NCBI GenBank assembly: GCA_015061165.1
Contig: SUXC01000002.1
Location: 1 to 64,000 of the forward strand
Origin: Bacteroidales bacterium
GTDB taxonomy: Bacteria > Bacteroidota > Bacteroidia > Bacteroidales > Paludibacteraceae
Direction: 5' to 3'
Length of the DNA stretch: 64,000 bases
Part shown: in pieces, positions 41,313-49,800 of the stretch
Numbering within the stretch: the first letter of the stretch is position 1
Layout of the letters: each line of letters starts with the position of its first letter
The notes under the pieces: model-generated
What the model was told of the DNA's origin: nothing
Seen by the model: only the letters and a program-made list of their open reading frames with translations
The model's database searches: none
Made by a program: the position numbers and the translations under genes

Positions 41313-42704
41313 ATGCAGCAAGTTACACCTACAGAGAATCTTGACGACCACAGTACTCTGCCCACGAGCAACACGTGGACGTGTGAGCAGAACAATACTA
41401 ACAACGCGTACAACGTAGTGCCCTCATCGGGACAGGTGAACAACAACAATAAGAACAACAGTTACGCGGTGTTTGCGGTTGCCGAATCAGATAGACTATT
41501 ACGAGAATTATTCAACGCAGAGGGTGATTGTTATAAAAACAAGAAAATGCGTTTCGACGCAGCAAGATTCCATTTTCATCTTGCAGAGATCTTTGAATTA
41601 CATCAATCTATATGGACTGAATCCTATACGCCAACAACAAGCATTTGCTTTATTCTCACGTATCCGAGATATAGAGAAGTGTTTGCTGCCAAGTATCGCG
41701 ACAGGGTTGTACATCACCTCGTTGCTCCGTTTATCCTAAAGGTAACGGAAGCGGTACACAAGCACAACGGAAACATCAGCCACGGCAACCGTCCACGGTT
41801 GTCGGCACAAACAGCAGCCGAACAGATACAGCGCAATATGCGTGATTATCCTAACGGAGTAGTGGCTACGATGGACGTTAGCGGATTCTTTATGAATATC
41901 TGCCGCGATATGGCTTATGAGGTATTCGTTAAGTTCTGCGACAAATTCCGCCCTGACGGGTATTCTGATAGTCAGATACAGCAAATGTTGTGGATATTAT
42001 ATACACTTATCCACCACGATCCGACAAGCGATTGTGTACGCAATAGCCCAATAAGTATGTGGGACTTGATTGCAGCGCATAAGTCTATATTCAATGCCAA
42101 CGGGAAAGGGTTGCCGATAGGTAATTTCTATTCGCAACTAATCGCCAATTTGGTATTGTCGGTATGGGGCAGAGCGATTATAGATTTAGGGCTTGATTGC
42201 CGAATAACGCAGTTTGTAGATGATATGTGTGTCGTTGCTGCCAACGCAAAGATAGTAGGCATAATCCGCAAAGAATCGGAGCGCATACTATCAGAAATGC
42301 ACCTTACACTACACCCTACAAAATACTATATTCAGCCTGTCCGTCACGGAGTACAGTTCTGTGGTCGTGTGATATTTGCCAATAGAATGTATATCAATAA
42401 CAGGACGGTACGCGCATGTAAGAATAGTATCAAGCAGGCGATTAAGGCGGGAGCGAATATCAAGAACGCCAAAAGACTACTGAATAGTTATAACTCATAC
42501 ATTGGCTTTATGTGCCATATGCAGTCGTACAAGATTCAATATCAGTTAATGAAAATGATACTTGATAGTCCATATAACGAGTTCTTGTATTTCGAGGAGA
42601 AGAAAAATCAGTTGGTATGCAAGATGTTTGACATGTACAAGCCACATCAACAACATCTGCAAGAGATTAGGGATTTGAAACGATATTACAAACTAACATC
42701 ATAA
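41313..42704 (+). CDS. DGR reverse transcriptase
   Basis: RT motifs are in order: VVATMDVSGFF (183-193), GLPIGNFYSQLIANLVL (266-282) with the DGR-type LPIGN-SQ, and QFVDDMCVV (300-308) with FVDD at 301-304. A core start near ESDRLLRELFNAEGD (about 58) resembles known DGR RTs. The ATG at 41313 makes a 463-residue protein whose first 57 residues are encoded through the template repeat in the same frame as the VR. Whether this extension is translated is open. There is no good Shine-Dalgarno at 41313, and no ATG until MRFDAARF (residue 79). Confidence 0.85.
   Translation: MQQVTPTENLDDHSTLPTSNTWTCEQNNTNNAYNVVPSSGQVNNNNKNNSYAVFAVAESDRLLRELFNAEGDCYKNKKMRFDAARFHFHLAEIFELHQSIWTESYTPTTSICFILTYPRYREVFAAKYRDRVVHHLVAPFILKVTEAVHKHNGNISHGNRPRLSAQTAAEQIQRNMRDYPNGVVATMDVSGFFMNICRDMAYEVFVKFCDKFRPDGYSDSQIQQMLWILYTLIHHDPTSDCVRNSPISMWDLIAAHKSIFNANGKGLPIGNFYSQLIANLVLSVWGRAIIDLGLDCRITQFVDDMCVVAANAKIVGIIRKESERILSEMHLTLHPTKYYIQPVRHGVQFCGRVIFANRMYINNRTVRACKNSIKQAIKAGANIKNAKRLLNSYNSYIGFMCHMQSYKIQYQLMKMILDSPYNEFLYFEEKKNQLVCKMFDMYKPHQQHLQEIRDLKRYYKLTS
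41348..41484 (+). repeat. DGR template repeat (TR), inside the RT frame
   Basis: This 137-bp Asn-codon-rich template (AAC/AAT; protein NNNNKNN-type segments) lies 699 bp downstream of the VR. It is in frame with the RT and stays open. 15 of its A positions are substituted in the VR. The adenine-rich codons are typical of TRs. Confidence 0.95.
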
Positions 42705-42708
42705 CAGT

Positions 42709-42957
42709 ATGAATACGAACATTAAATTGCACCAAATGGTGGTGCCTAACAACTCACCACGCAAAGTGGTAGTAAGTAACGGAGTGGTATGCCGATTTGG
42801 CTTTACCCCTCATGTAGAAAACTTCTCAAAATGCGTAGAGGCTTTTTTCGTGCGTATGCCAAAGAAAGAGGACTTGCAGCGCATAGTAGAGCAATACAAC
42901 GCAGAGAATGGAATTGAAGACACCTTCAACCCAGCCGACTACGGCTTCAAAGAGTGA
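42709..42957 (+). CDS. Hypothetical small protein after the DGR (82 aa)
   Basis: This 82-residue protein (KVVVSNGVVCRFGFTPHVEN, FFVRMPKKEDLQRIVEQYNA) starts 5 bp after the RT stop. It may be part of the DGR transcript. No family recognised. Confidence 0.45.
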   Translation: MNTNIKLHQMVVPNNSPRKVVVSNGVVCRFGFTPHVENFSKCVEAFFVRMPKKEDLQRIVEQYNAENGIEDTFNPADYGFKE

Positions 42958-42983
42958 GTACTACCCTAATGGTTTAGTAATAA

Positions 42984-43304
42984 CTAAAAACAAGGGGACA
43001 CTTGTTGCAGAATGGCGGCATTAGAAATAGATGGGTAGCATTGCGTAGCAGTCCAATGAGGAGTGCAATGAAGATAGAATTTCTTACACCAATCTTTGAT
43101 TGCTTCTTCATGAGAGAATGAACCCCATGTGAAATGTTCGGTACAGTACCCACGAATTTCATCTATAGACTGAGGCTCACTTTCGAAAGTAGGCGAACCT
43201 GTCTTTTGATTAAGATGATAGATGTCCTTGCAGAATTTCAAAAGTTTGTCCTCTGAAATTAACTTAGAATCAATAACTTCGATAAAAGTGATTTTATGTA
43301 ACAT
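42984..43304 (-). CDS. Minus-strand moron-like gene in the late region (106 aa)
   Basis: This 106-residue protein (MLHKITFIEVIDSKLISEDK, FTWGSFSHEEAIKDWCKKFY) is encoded against the late genes and has a promoter-like TACCTTTG just upstream (rc of about 43327). This is how prophage-expressed morons look. Function unknown. Cys and Trp content is high for a chance frame. Confidence 0.45.
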   Translation of the reverse strand: MLHKITFIEVIDSKLISEDKLLKFCKDIYHLNQKTGSPTFESEPQSIDEIRGYCTEHFTWGSFSHEEAIKDWCKKFYLHCTPHWTATQCYPSISNAAILQQVSPCF

Positions 43305-43367
43305 ACCTTATGCGTATTAAAAACGGCACAAAGGTACTAAAAATTAACCAAATAAACAACAATTATT

Positions 43368-43973
43368 ATGAAAAAATGGATTTTTGAAATGGTAGGAGCA
43401 GTAGTTGCGATACTACTATTCTTGTATGTAATCACGGTATTTCAGTCGTGCAAGACACCCAAACCAGTTGCTGAGACCATTAGCAACACCGAGGTAAAGC
43501 ACGATAGTACCGCTAACACTACTACCGAGATTACAACTAACGAAACAATCAAGGAGAGCGATGTGGCGCAGTCGGTAGATGCCGATAGTGCATACGCTGC
43601 TTTGCAGTTTAAGTGTGATAGTTTAGGTAATGTCCTGCTTGTAGCCCTTGAGCAAGAGCAAGGCAAACGCACTAATCTTGAATTGCAGTTGAAGGATAAT
43701 ATATTGAAGATACAAGCTATTCAAGAGGAGTTTGAGATTATTGTTAAAGGACTGAAACGCGACAAAGAGGTGCTGATAAAAGAGAATACCGAACTCAAGG
43801 AGAAATTGTCAAGTGTGCAATCGCAAGAGAAGCAAGAGCCAATTGTAGTCAAGGAAGTCCCTGGTTGGGTCAATTGGGTCAAGTGGCTGGCAGTTGTAGG
43901 CGCAGGATTTATCTTGTACTATCTGATACGGTTTGCTATCTGGGTGTATAAGAAAATCCACTTGAGGGCATGA
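43368..43973 (+). CDS. Spanin-like membrane protein (201 aa)
   Basis: An N-terminal hydrophobic segment (about 8-27) ends with a possible lipobox FQSC (Cys28), then a Thr/Ser-rich linker, a long coiled coil (about 80-160) and a C-terminal transmembrane segment (about 172-195, WVKWLAVVGAGFILYYL). It lies right before holin and lytic-type genes. That layout suits an inner-membrane or unimolecular-spanin-like role, joining the membranes at lysis. Inference, not family recognition. Confidence 0.5.
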   Translation: MKKWIFEMVGAVVAILLFLYVITVFQSCKTPKPVAETISNTEVKHDSTANTTTEITTNETIKESDVAQSVDADSAYAALQFKCDSLGNVLLVALEQEQGKRTNLELQLKDNILKIQAIQEEFEIIVKGLKRDKEVLIKENTELKEKLSSVQSQEKQEPIVVKEVPGWVNWVKWLAVVGAGFILYYLIRFAIWVYKKIHLRA

Positions 43974-44083
43974 TTTTATTTGCAAAGTAAATCCTATAGT
44001 TTGGCAAATCGCTGATTATTAGGTGTTTGTTATTATTAAGCAATTGTTATTACTTATTTATAAAAGCAGAAAGGAGGCAGATT

Positions 44084-44632
44084 ATGAGTTTTATTCCGCA
44101 AATCTTAGGTTCAGTCGTCCATAGATTGGATGAGATGATTAGTACCCTATGGGGTTTCGTTATCGCATGTGCGATAGGGTTGTTTAATTTCTTCGCAGGC
44201 TATAAGGTTGCGTTGGTAGTAGTGCTAACAGCTGTAATCTTTGATGGCATTTGGGGAATAGCGGCAGCGCGGAAGCAAAACAAATTTGCACTATCGGAAC
44301 TTATGCGCGATACACTCAAGAAAGTAGGAGCATATGGTACTGCACTTGTCATGGTCATGCTTATAGAAAATCTTGCCTTTGGGAGTCATCAAGTAGCAAG
44401 CAACGAGGGAACAAACACGCGCTTCGTGGTTGATATAGTAGCAACTGTTATCTCTGCTGTGGAGTTTTGGTCCATATGCGGTAACATTTTGATTGTATAT
44501 CCCAATGCTGTGTTCTTTCGTTTGCTGAAATCTCCATTGATTGGAGAGATTGCTCGCAAACTCAAGATGAGTGAAGATCAAGTAAAAGAGATATTTGATG
44601 AACAAGACAAAAAGAAGAGTGACAAAAAATAA
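44084..44632 (+). CDS. Phage holin family protein (182 aa)
   Basis: I take the ATG at 44084, which has a good ribosome site (AAAGGAGG). The 182 residues have three hydrophobic segments (about 20-45, FVIACAIGLFNFFAGYKVAL; 80-100; 120-140) and a charged C-terminus. Size and pattern fit the toxin-secretion/phage-lysis holin family. It lies between the spanin-like gene and the DUF5675-type gene. Holins open the membrane at lysis. Confidence 0.65.
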   Translation: MSFIPQILGSVVHRLDEMISTLWGFVIACAIGLFNFFAGYKVALVVVLTAVIFDGIWGIAAARKQNKFALSELMRDTLKKVGAYGTALVMVMLIENLAFGSHQVASNEGTNTRFVVDIVATVISAVEFWSICGNILIVYPNAVFFRLLKSPLIGEIARKLKMSEDQVKEIFDEQDKKKSDKK

Positions 44633-44639
44633 ACAAACT

Positions 44640-45074
44640 ATGGAAATACTACTTAAACGCGAATACAAGAAGAAGCACCACACAATAGGCTTTGTGAGTA
44701 TTGATGGTAAATACTTTTGCGACTGCCTTGAGGATAAAGATAGAAACCTTACGCAAAACATGACCGTTGCAGAGATTAACGCTGTAAAGGAATATGGCAA
44801 TACCGCTATTCCTACAGGTCGCTATAAACTTATGCCATACGACTCTCCTAAGTTTGGCTGTGTGCTTCCTATGGTCATGGCTGTGCCTGGATTTAGCTAT
44901 ATTTTGATTCATTGGGGCAATACGATTGCTCACACACTTGGCTGCCCCCTGTTTGGTCGAAACAAGGCTGTGGGCAAGGTGTTGAACAGCCGAAAAACTA
45001 TTGAGGAACTTATGCAGAAACACATCAATCCTGCGTGGGAAAGAGGCGAAGAAGTTTGGTTAGAAATAAAATAA
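44640..45074 (+). CDS. DUF5675-type protein, possible lysis-associated hydrolase (144 aa)
   Basis: From the ATG at 44640 this is 144 residues. CDCLEDKDR, then TAIPTGRYKLMPYDSPKFG and FSYILIHWGNTIAHTLGCPL match my memory of DUF5675, common in phage lysis or tail genes, with a HxGN motif reminiscent of L,D-transpeptidase-like hydrolases. Position after the holin suggests an endolysin. The enzyme activity is not demonstrated. Confidence 0.6.
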   Translation: MEILLKREYKKKHHTIGFVSIDGKYFCDCLEDKDRNLTQNMTVAEINAVKEYGNTAIPTGRYKLMPYDSPKFGCVLPMVMAVPGFSYILIHWGNTIAHTLGCPLFGRNKAVGKVLNSRKTIEELMQKHINPAWERGEEVWLEIK

Positions 45075-45140
45075 CAGCCGCTATCCCAGCGACTGTTACA
45101 CAAACCTAAACCTTAACTATGAAAATTTATTGTTTTCACG
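45065..45140 (-). ncRNA. Candidate small RNA opposite the lysis gene 3' end
   Basis: The minus strand has TTTG, a 20-bp spacer and TACCTTTG (complement of 45145-45176), then about 70 nt, then a stem AACAGTCGCT/AGCGGCTGTT (45073-45097) with T-rich sequence beyond. One stem pair is G-U on the minus strand but C-A on the plus strand, favouring minus. This is a promoter-plus-terminator small RNA layout, antisense to the gene end. No homologue can be checked. Confidence 0.5.
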
Positions 45141-45144
45141 GTGC

Positions 45145-45176
45145 AAAGGTAGTAAAAATTTTTGATATACGCAAAT
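45145..45176 (-). promoter_or_regulatory. Promoter of the candidate small RNA
   Basis: The complement of CAAAGGTAGTAAAAATTTTT and beyond reads TTTG, 20 bp, TACCTTTG, a full Bacteroidetes promoter with no coding frame in front of it on this strand. Confidence 0.6.
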
Positions 45177-45307
45177 AAAAACTACATAATATGAACTGAT
45201 CAGAAGAAGGTATGTGCAAAAAAAACGCACAGACCAACAAGGGAAATTAAGCACCATCAATACTGCTTAAACTGCAAGCGAGATGTAACATATTGAGTAT
45301 AAGCACT

Positions 45308-45496
45308 ATGGCAAAGAAAATTAAGATAGATAGCGGACACATGTGCGACGACTGCGTATTTGCCGATTGGCACACCCAGCAATGGAATCTTGACCTTCAA
45401 GGAAATCCGATAACCTTTGGGTGTCAAAAAGAAGTGTTCGAACATGGAGTAGTCAGAGGAACAAGAAAAGCATGTGAGTTATGGCGAGACAAATAG
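45308..45496 (+). CDS. Small Cys-rich protein A (62 aa)
   Basis: From the ATG at 45308 this is 62 residues with four Cys in two pairs (CDDCVFADWH and later GCQKE, KACELW). A zinc-finger-like protein. It overlaps the next gene by 16 bp. Late phage position. Function unknown. Confidence 0.5.
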   Translation: MAKKIKIDSGHMCDDCVFADWHTQQWNLDLQGNPITFGCQKEVFEHGVVRGTRKACELWRDK

Positions 45497-45624
45497 AGAA
45501 ATGCTGCGAAACATGCCGCGAGTGGTTTCCGATTGGAGGTTGCTCATTTGGCAGAAGCACGCTATGTGACGAGTGGAAAATAAGTTTGTCGTACCCAATA
45601 GATAACGAACCAACATTATGGTAG
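45481..45624 (+). CDS. Small Cys-rich protein B (47 aa)
   Basis: This 47-residue frame, ATG at 45481 to TAG at 45622-45624, has CCETCREW and GGCSFGRSTLCDEW, a zinc-binding pattern similar to its neighbour. It is too short to be sure, but two adjacent Cys-rich genes with overlapping ends look like a small duplicated pair. Confidence 0.45.
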   Translation: MARQIEKCCETCREWFPIGGCSFGRSTLCDEWKISLSYPIDNEPTLW

Positions 45625-45749
45625 ATGTAAGTAAAGCGAGTAGCATATACGCAAAATGCGTTGCAGGGGAGAAGTTAACCCCACAAGAACAAAAAGACTT
45701 GGATGAGTATGCGAGTAGATTTAGACAAAAGGAACAGAATGACTGTTGA
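45618..45749 (+). CDS. Small helical protein (43 aa)
   Basis: This 43-residue frame (MVDVSKASSIYAKCVAGEKL, then EQKDLDEYASRFRQKEQ) starts within the stop region of protein B (45618) and ends with TGA at 45747-45749, which overlaps the next gene's start. Translation coupling supports it. Unknown function. Confidence 0.4.
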   Translation: MVDVSKASSIYAKCVAGEKLTPQEQKDLDEYASRFRQKEQNDC

Positions 45750-46170
45750 TGAATTGCGCAAGTATCGAGAGCGTAAGAACAGAGGCAAAGCGGCATCTTC
45801 GGAACACGCTTTGCAAGTTCAATGTGTCAAGTGGTTCCGTATGCGCTTCCCTGGTGCGTTGATCTACGCTATACCTAACGGCGGATTTCGCACCAAGACT
45901 ACTGCTGGCTTGATGCGAGCAGAGGGTGTTGTGTCAGGTGTATGTGATTTGCATATACCAATTGCACGCCACGGATACCACTCCATGTATATCGAGATGA
46001 AGAATGGTAAAGCAGGTCATTTGACCGACAACCAAAGAGAGATAATCGCAAAACTAAAAGAGTATGGTCACTATGTCGCCGTATGCCATACCTTTGAAGA
46101 TTTTGTAAGAGAGACAGAGAATTATTTGCTATCAATATCCCAACACAGTGCCGATATGGTTTCTGCGTAA
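45739..46170 (+). CDS. VRR-NUC domain nuclease (143 aa)
   Basis: From the ATG at 45739 this is 143 residues. The pattern HALQVQCVKWFRMRFPGAL, IYAIPNGGFRTKTTAG, a DLHIPIARHGYHSMYIEMKN strand and the final ALKEYGHYVAVCHTFEDFV matches VRR-NUC, a PD-(D/E)XK nuclease family. It lies in the late region, where phages encode such nucleases for branched DNA or packaging. Catalytic Asp/Glu/Lys cannot be pinned exactly. Confidence 0.7.
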   Translation: MTVDELRKYRERKNRGKAASSEHALQVQCVKWFRMRFPGALIYAIPNGGFRTKTTAGLMRAEGVVSGVCDLHIPIARHGYHSMYIEMKNGKAGHLTDNQREIIAKLKEYGHYVAVCHTFEDFVRETENYLLSISQHSADMVSA

Positions 46171-46216
46171 TACACTTTCCTTTTTCTTGTAACTGTCATA
46201 TTTATGTATCTTTGCG

Positions 46217-46250
46217 GTAGCCTTCGTTGGGAAACGAGGGCTACTTTTGA
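46217..46250 (+). terminator. Intrinsic terminator-like hairpin after the nuclease gene
   Basis: GTAGCCTTCGTT (46217-46228), GGGA, AACGAGGGCTAC (46233-46244) is a 12-bp stem with one G-U pair on the plus strand, followed by TTTTG. It likely ends the upstream operon. A TATCTTTG at 46207-46214 lies just before it. Confidence 0.6.
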
Positions 46251-46258
46251 AAAAGAAT

Positions 46259-46310
46259 GTTCACTTTTTTATTCCGCATTAGGCACTGCGACAAATCTTT
46301 TGTAACTTTG
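46259..46310 (+). promoter_or_regulatory. Late promoter 4
   Basis: GTTCAC (46259-46264), exactly 38 bp, TAACTTTG (46303-46310), the same spacing as at 38.3 kb. The -33 reads TTAG. The predicted start is only a few bases before the ATG at 46321, so the mRNA would be nearly leaderless. Confidence 0.6.
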
Positions 46311-46320
46311 CCGAAAAATA

Positions 46321-46824
46321 ATGAAAACTATGCAATTACAAGAGTTTTTGAAGCAAGAAGCGATTAAATTAGGTCTTTGCCAACAATGGCAAGACGAGTG
46401 GGGTAATCCTGATGTAGATGAGCTATGTCAGAAATTTATCCGCGGTCAGGACTTCTGCATCAAGCACAATTTTCCGAATGTAGGTCATATTCGAGAGTAC
46501 TTCAAGAGAGAAGATTTAGAGCGCAATGGTATATACTGCCAGCCCGATGTCGTAGCATCTTCTGTAGGACAAAAGAATGTAATAGCAATGGGAAATGCTA
46601 TGGTAGATGTATATGTGCCAGAAGATAGTATATGCGACATCTATGTTCGTCATGATTCGAAGGTCAATCTTCATGTTGGCGACAGAGCATTTGTGTATGT
46701 GACCATGCGAGATAATGGCATGCTCGAAATAAAAAGTAAAGGTCAAGGTGCAAAGATTAAATCATCGGCATTTTCAGGCACTATAGACAAAGTAGAACTT
46801 ATTGATACTATTCACTATAAATAA
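46321..46824 (+). CDS. Hypothetical structural protein before the tape measure (167 aa)
   Basis: This 167-residue protein has a helical N-terminus (QEFLKQEAIKLGLCQQWQDE) and a beta-rich C-terminus (VDVYVPEDSICDIYVRHDSK, LHVGDRAFVYVTMRDNGMLE) with a repeated strand pattern. It lies 12 bp before the tape-measure gene. A tail component by position. Family not recognised. Confidence 0.5.
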   Translation: MKTMQLQEFLKQEAIKLGLCQQWQDEWGNPDVDELCQKFIRGQDFCIKHNFPNVGHIREYFKREDLERNGIYCQPDVVASSVGQKNVIAMGNAMVDVYVPEDSICDIYVRHDSKVNLHVGDRAFVYVTMRDNGMLEIKSKGQGAKIKSSAFSGTIDKVELIDTIHYK

Positions 46825-46836
46825 CAGGAGGTAATT

Positions 46837-49800
46837 ATGGTACAAGCAGGATTTGGGGTAGAGGCTATTGATAATACCACGCCAGGATTACAGTCAGCCT
46901 ATAATAATGTAACCAAATGGTTTGACAAGGCATCGCAGAAAGCTATTGTGACTGCTGCTGTTAAGTTTGATGACAAAAACTTAACCAGATATGTTAATGA
47001 GTTCTCAGAGGCTCTTAACAAAGGCTTGAGGCGCAACATGAAGAAGTTTTCCTTCGAAGGAATGTACTATACCAAAAATGGTAAGGAGAATGGTCCTTGG
47101 CGAAGCATAAACTTCTCTGCTGACGATATTAAGAACATGAATTACGACACTGCGAAGGTCAAACTTCAGCAGTTAGTTGAGCTGCGTGAACGCCTTGCTA
47201 ATGGTACTGCTGTAGCAGCAGGAGAATGGGGAGCAAAAGAAACAAGACAACTTAATAACTTGATTGCGCTATTGACTCAAGCGACCTCAAGTTATGAACT
47301 CATGTTGCGTGTTCGCCAAAAGCAGAATACCGTAGATACATCGGCAGCGACAAAGAGTGCAAATCAGATTGAGAAAGAAGCGGCAGCGACAAAAAAACTC
47401 ATTTGGCTGAATGAGCAACTGCGTGCTGCAAAGAATCAACAACATACGGCATGGGCTTCAAATGACCTCCAAAAGCAAGTTGATGCTCATCGTAATCTTG
47501 CTGATTTGTACAGGAAGCGTTATGCGCTAACAAAGGATATTCGTGATTGCGAGCGTGCTATACGACATGAAGTAGCTGCAAATAGTTTCTCTGCAAGATT
47601 GGCTCACGAAAGAGCGATTACGGAACAAAAGAAACGCCAACTGCAATATGAGCGGTTGTTCACAGAAGCACTGAACAGAAGCAATGCTGGAGTGGCAACT
47701 CGTGGTGTTGTTATGCGCAATCTTGTCAGCCTAATGCGTCGTTACATTAGCCTGTTTACGCTTATCAATGTTGCCCGACAAATGGCAGAGATAACTGGCT
47801 TCTTCGAGCAACAACAAGTCGCATTAGAGGGTATTCTTGGTTCTGCCGCAGAAGCGCGTAAAGCAATCAATGAGATTACTTCTCTTGCTTTGGAATCTCC
47901 ATTCCAGACAAAGGATTTGGTCACTTATACCAAACAATTAACTGCCTATGGTGTAGAAGGTGATGTTGTGGGTATAATGAAAGAGCTTGCGGATATTTCC
48001 GCTGGTCTTGGTGTTGAGATGAGTCGTATCATCCTCGCTTATGGTCAGGTTAAGTCGGCAGCTGTGTTGCGCGGTCAGGAGTTGCGTCAGTTTACTGAGG
48101 CTGGTATTCCTATGGTCAAAGAATTGGCAGATCGCTTTACAGAACTTAATGGACGACTCGTCACTACAGGCGAGGTGTTCAAACTCATCTCTGAACGCCA
48201 AGTGCCATTTGAAATGGTTGCTGATGTGCTGAGTGAAATGACTGAGGAAGGTGGTAAATTCCATGAAATGCAGTCCAGACTCACCGAAACACTGTACGGT
48301 CAAATACAGAAGCTGAAAGATGTATGGACTCTTTCTCTCAAGGATGGCGGTAGCGGTATTGGTGGGGTGCTAATGGGCGTTGTGAAAGGATTACAAGGCG
48401 TAGTGCAACACTTGCCTGGTATTCTTGCGGCGTTTTCAGGCTTGGCTATCGTTAGTGCTTTTCGCTCTATCGCACGCATGATGCCAAAAATTAAAAAGCA
48501 ATTGCTTGAGGCAAAAATAGAATGGCGAATGATTGGTGTAGAAATACACAATGCAAATATCAGAACTCGTCAGCAAGTTGGCACTCTTAATAAAATGGGC
48601 ATGGCTCTCAAGGGCGTAGCTCGTACTGCAAAAGCAATGGGCAGCATCATTGGTACGGTTCTTTCTATTGCCAGTGGCTTTATTATTGATGCTGTTATGA
48701 AATCACGAGAGTGGCAGAGAACGCTTGAGGAGATTAACACATCTTTTGCAAAAGATAGTGCAAAAATGACATCAGGATTAGATAGTCTTATTGGCAAGCT
48801 CAAAGTGGCTAATGAGGGGTCTAAATTATACTCTGATACGCTCAAAACACTCAAATCAAACTATGGAGAATATGTAAATGAAAATGTTATAGATGCTCTT
48901 GTTAAGGAGGCTAAAGCTGCTGGAGATGCTGCAAATAGTTGGGGTAAGTTGGCAGATAGTATTAAGGAGTCTATTAGACAAAAGAAAACTTTTGAGATGC
49001 TTGATGCTATTGCCAATGAAGGTCTAAATAAGGCTATTCAGGGTATTAACAAAGGAAATGATAAATGGCTATTCAATAACATTACATATGATGAAAAAAA
49101 ATTCAGGGGAGATTATTCTGATGGAAGGTCAAATCAAGTAGTATCATCTGTATTTGGACTTGAAAATGCTAAACGTATTCAACAAGCAACAGAAACTGCT
49201 GCCACTATCTTCATGAATGAAATGAAGTATGGCGAACATTTCAAAAGGAATGACGAAGGTAAGATTGTAGGTGTAAATGGAGAGGATTTGAAAAACATAC
49301 TGCTGACCACGGCTCAACAGTATGGGTTTAACCCTAATCAGGCATCTGCAATTTCAGATAGTTGGAGTCAAGTGTTCGACATGTTGTCGAATGATGAAGG
49401 TTACAAGGAGTTTCTTAATTCAGTTATTGCTATAGATAATTCATTCGAAAATACTCTTTCACGAGCATTTGCTAAAGCAAAGGAAACAATCGACAAAGAA
49501 TATCAATCTCTCGTCGGAGATAAAAGCGATGTAGAAAATTATAAACCTTGGGGTGTTGATGAACGAACTCAAGAAGTATATACAGACCTATTGCATAGAC
49601 TTGTAAAAGAACAATTGACCACAGATCAAATGGCTGCTTTATCTATGGATGGGTCCGCATATAGCAATGCTCTTAAACGAGAAGGTGGCGATTATATGAA
49701 GGGAGCAGAAATGCTCGAAGCGATAAATGAATTTATCGACACCCTTCCACAAAGCGAAAGTCAGCTTATTTATCGCTTGCGACAGATTGTAAGTATGTAC

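Noticed and set aside
41149..41418. Plus-strand frame between the Avd gene and RT
   Set aside because: It overlaps both genes in a different frame, and the in-frame TR/RT frame is better supported.
44084..45074. Holin and DUF5675 genes as host toxins
   Set aside because: Clustered with spanin-like and late phage genes, so phage lysis is the simpler reading.
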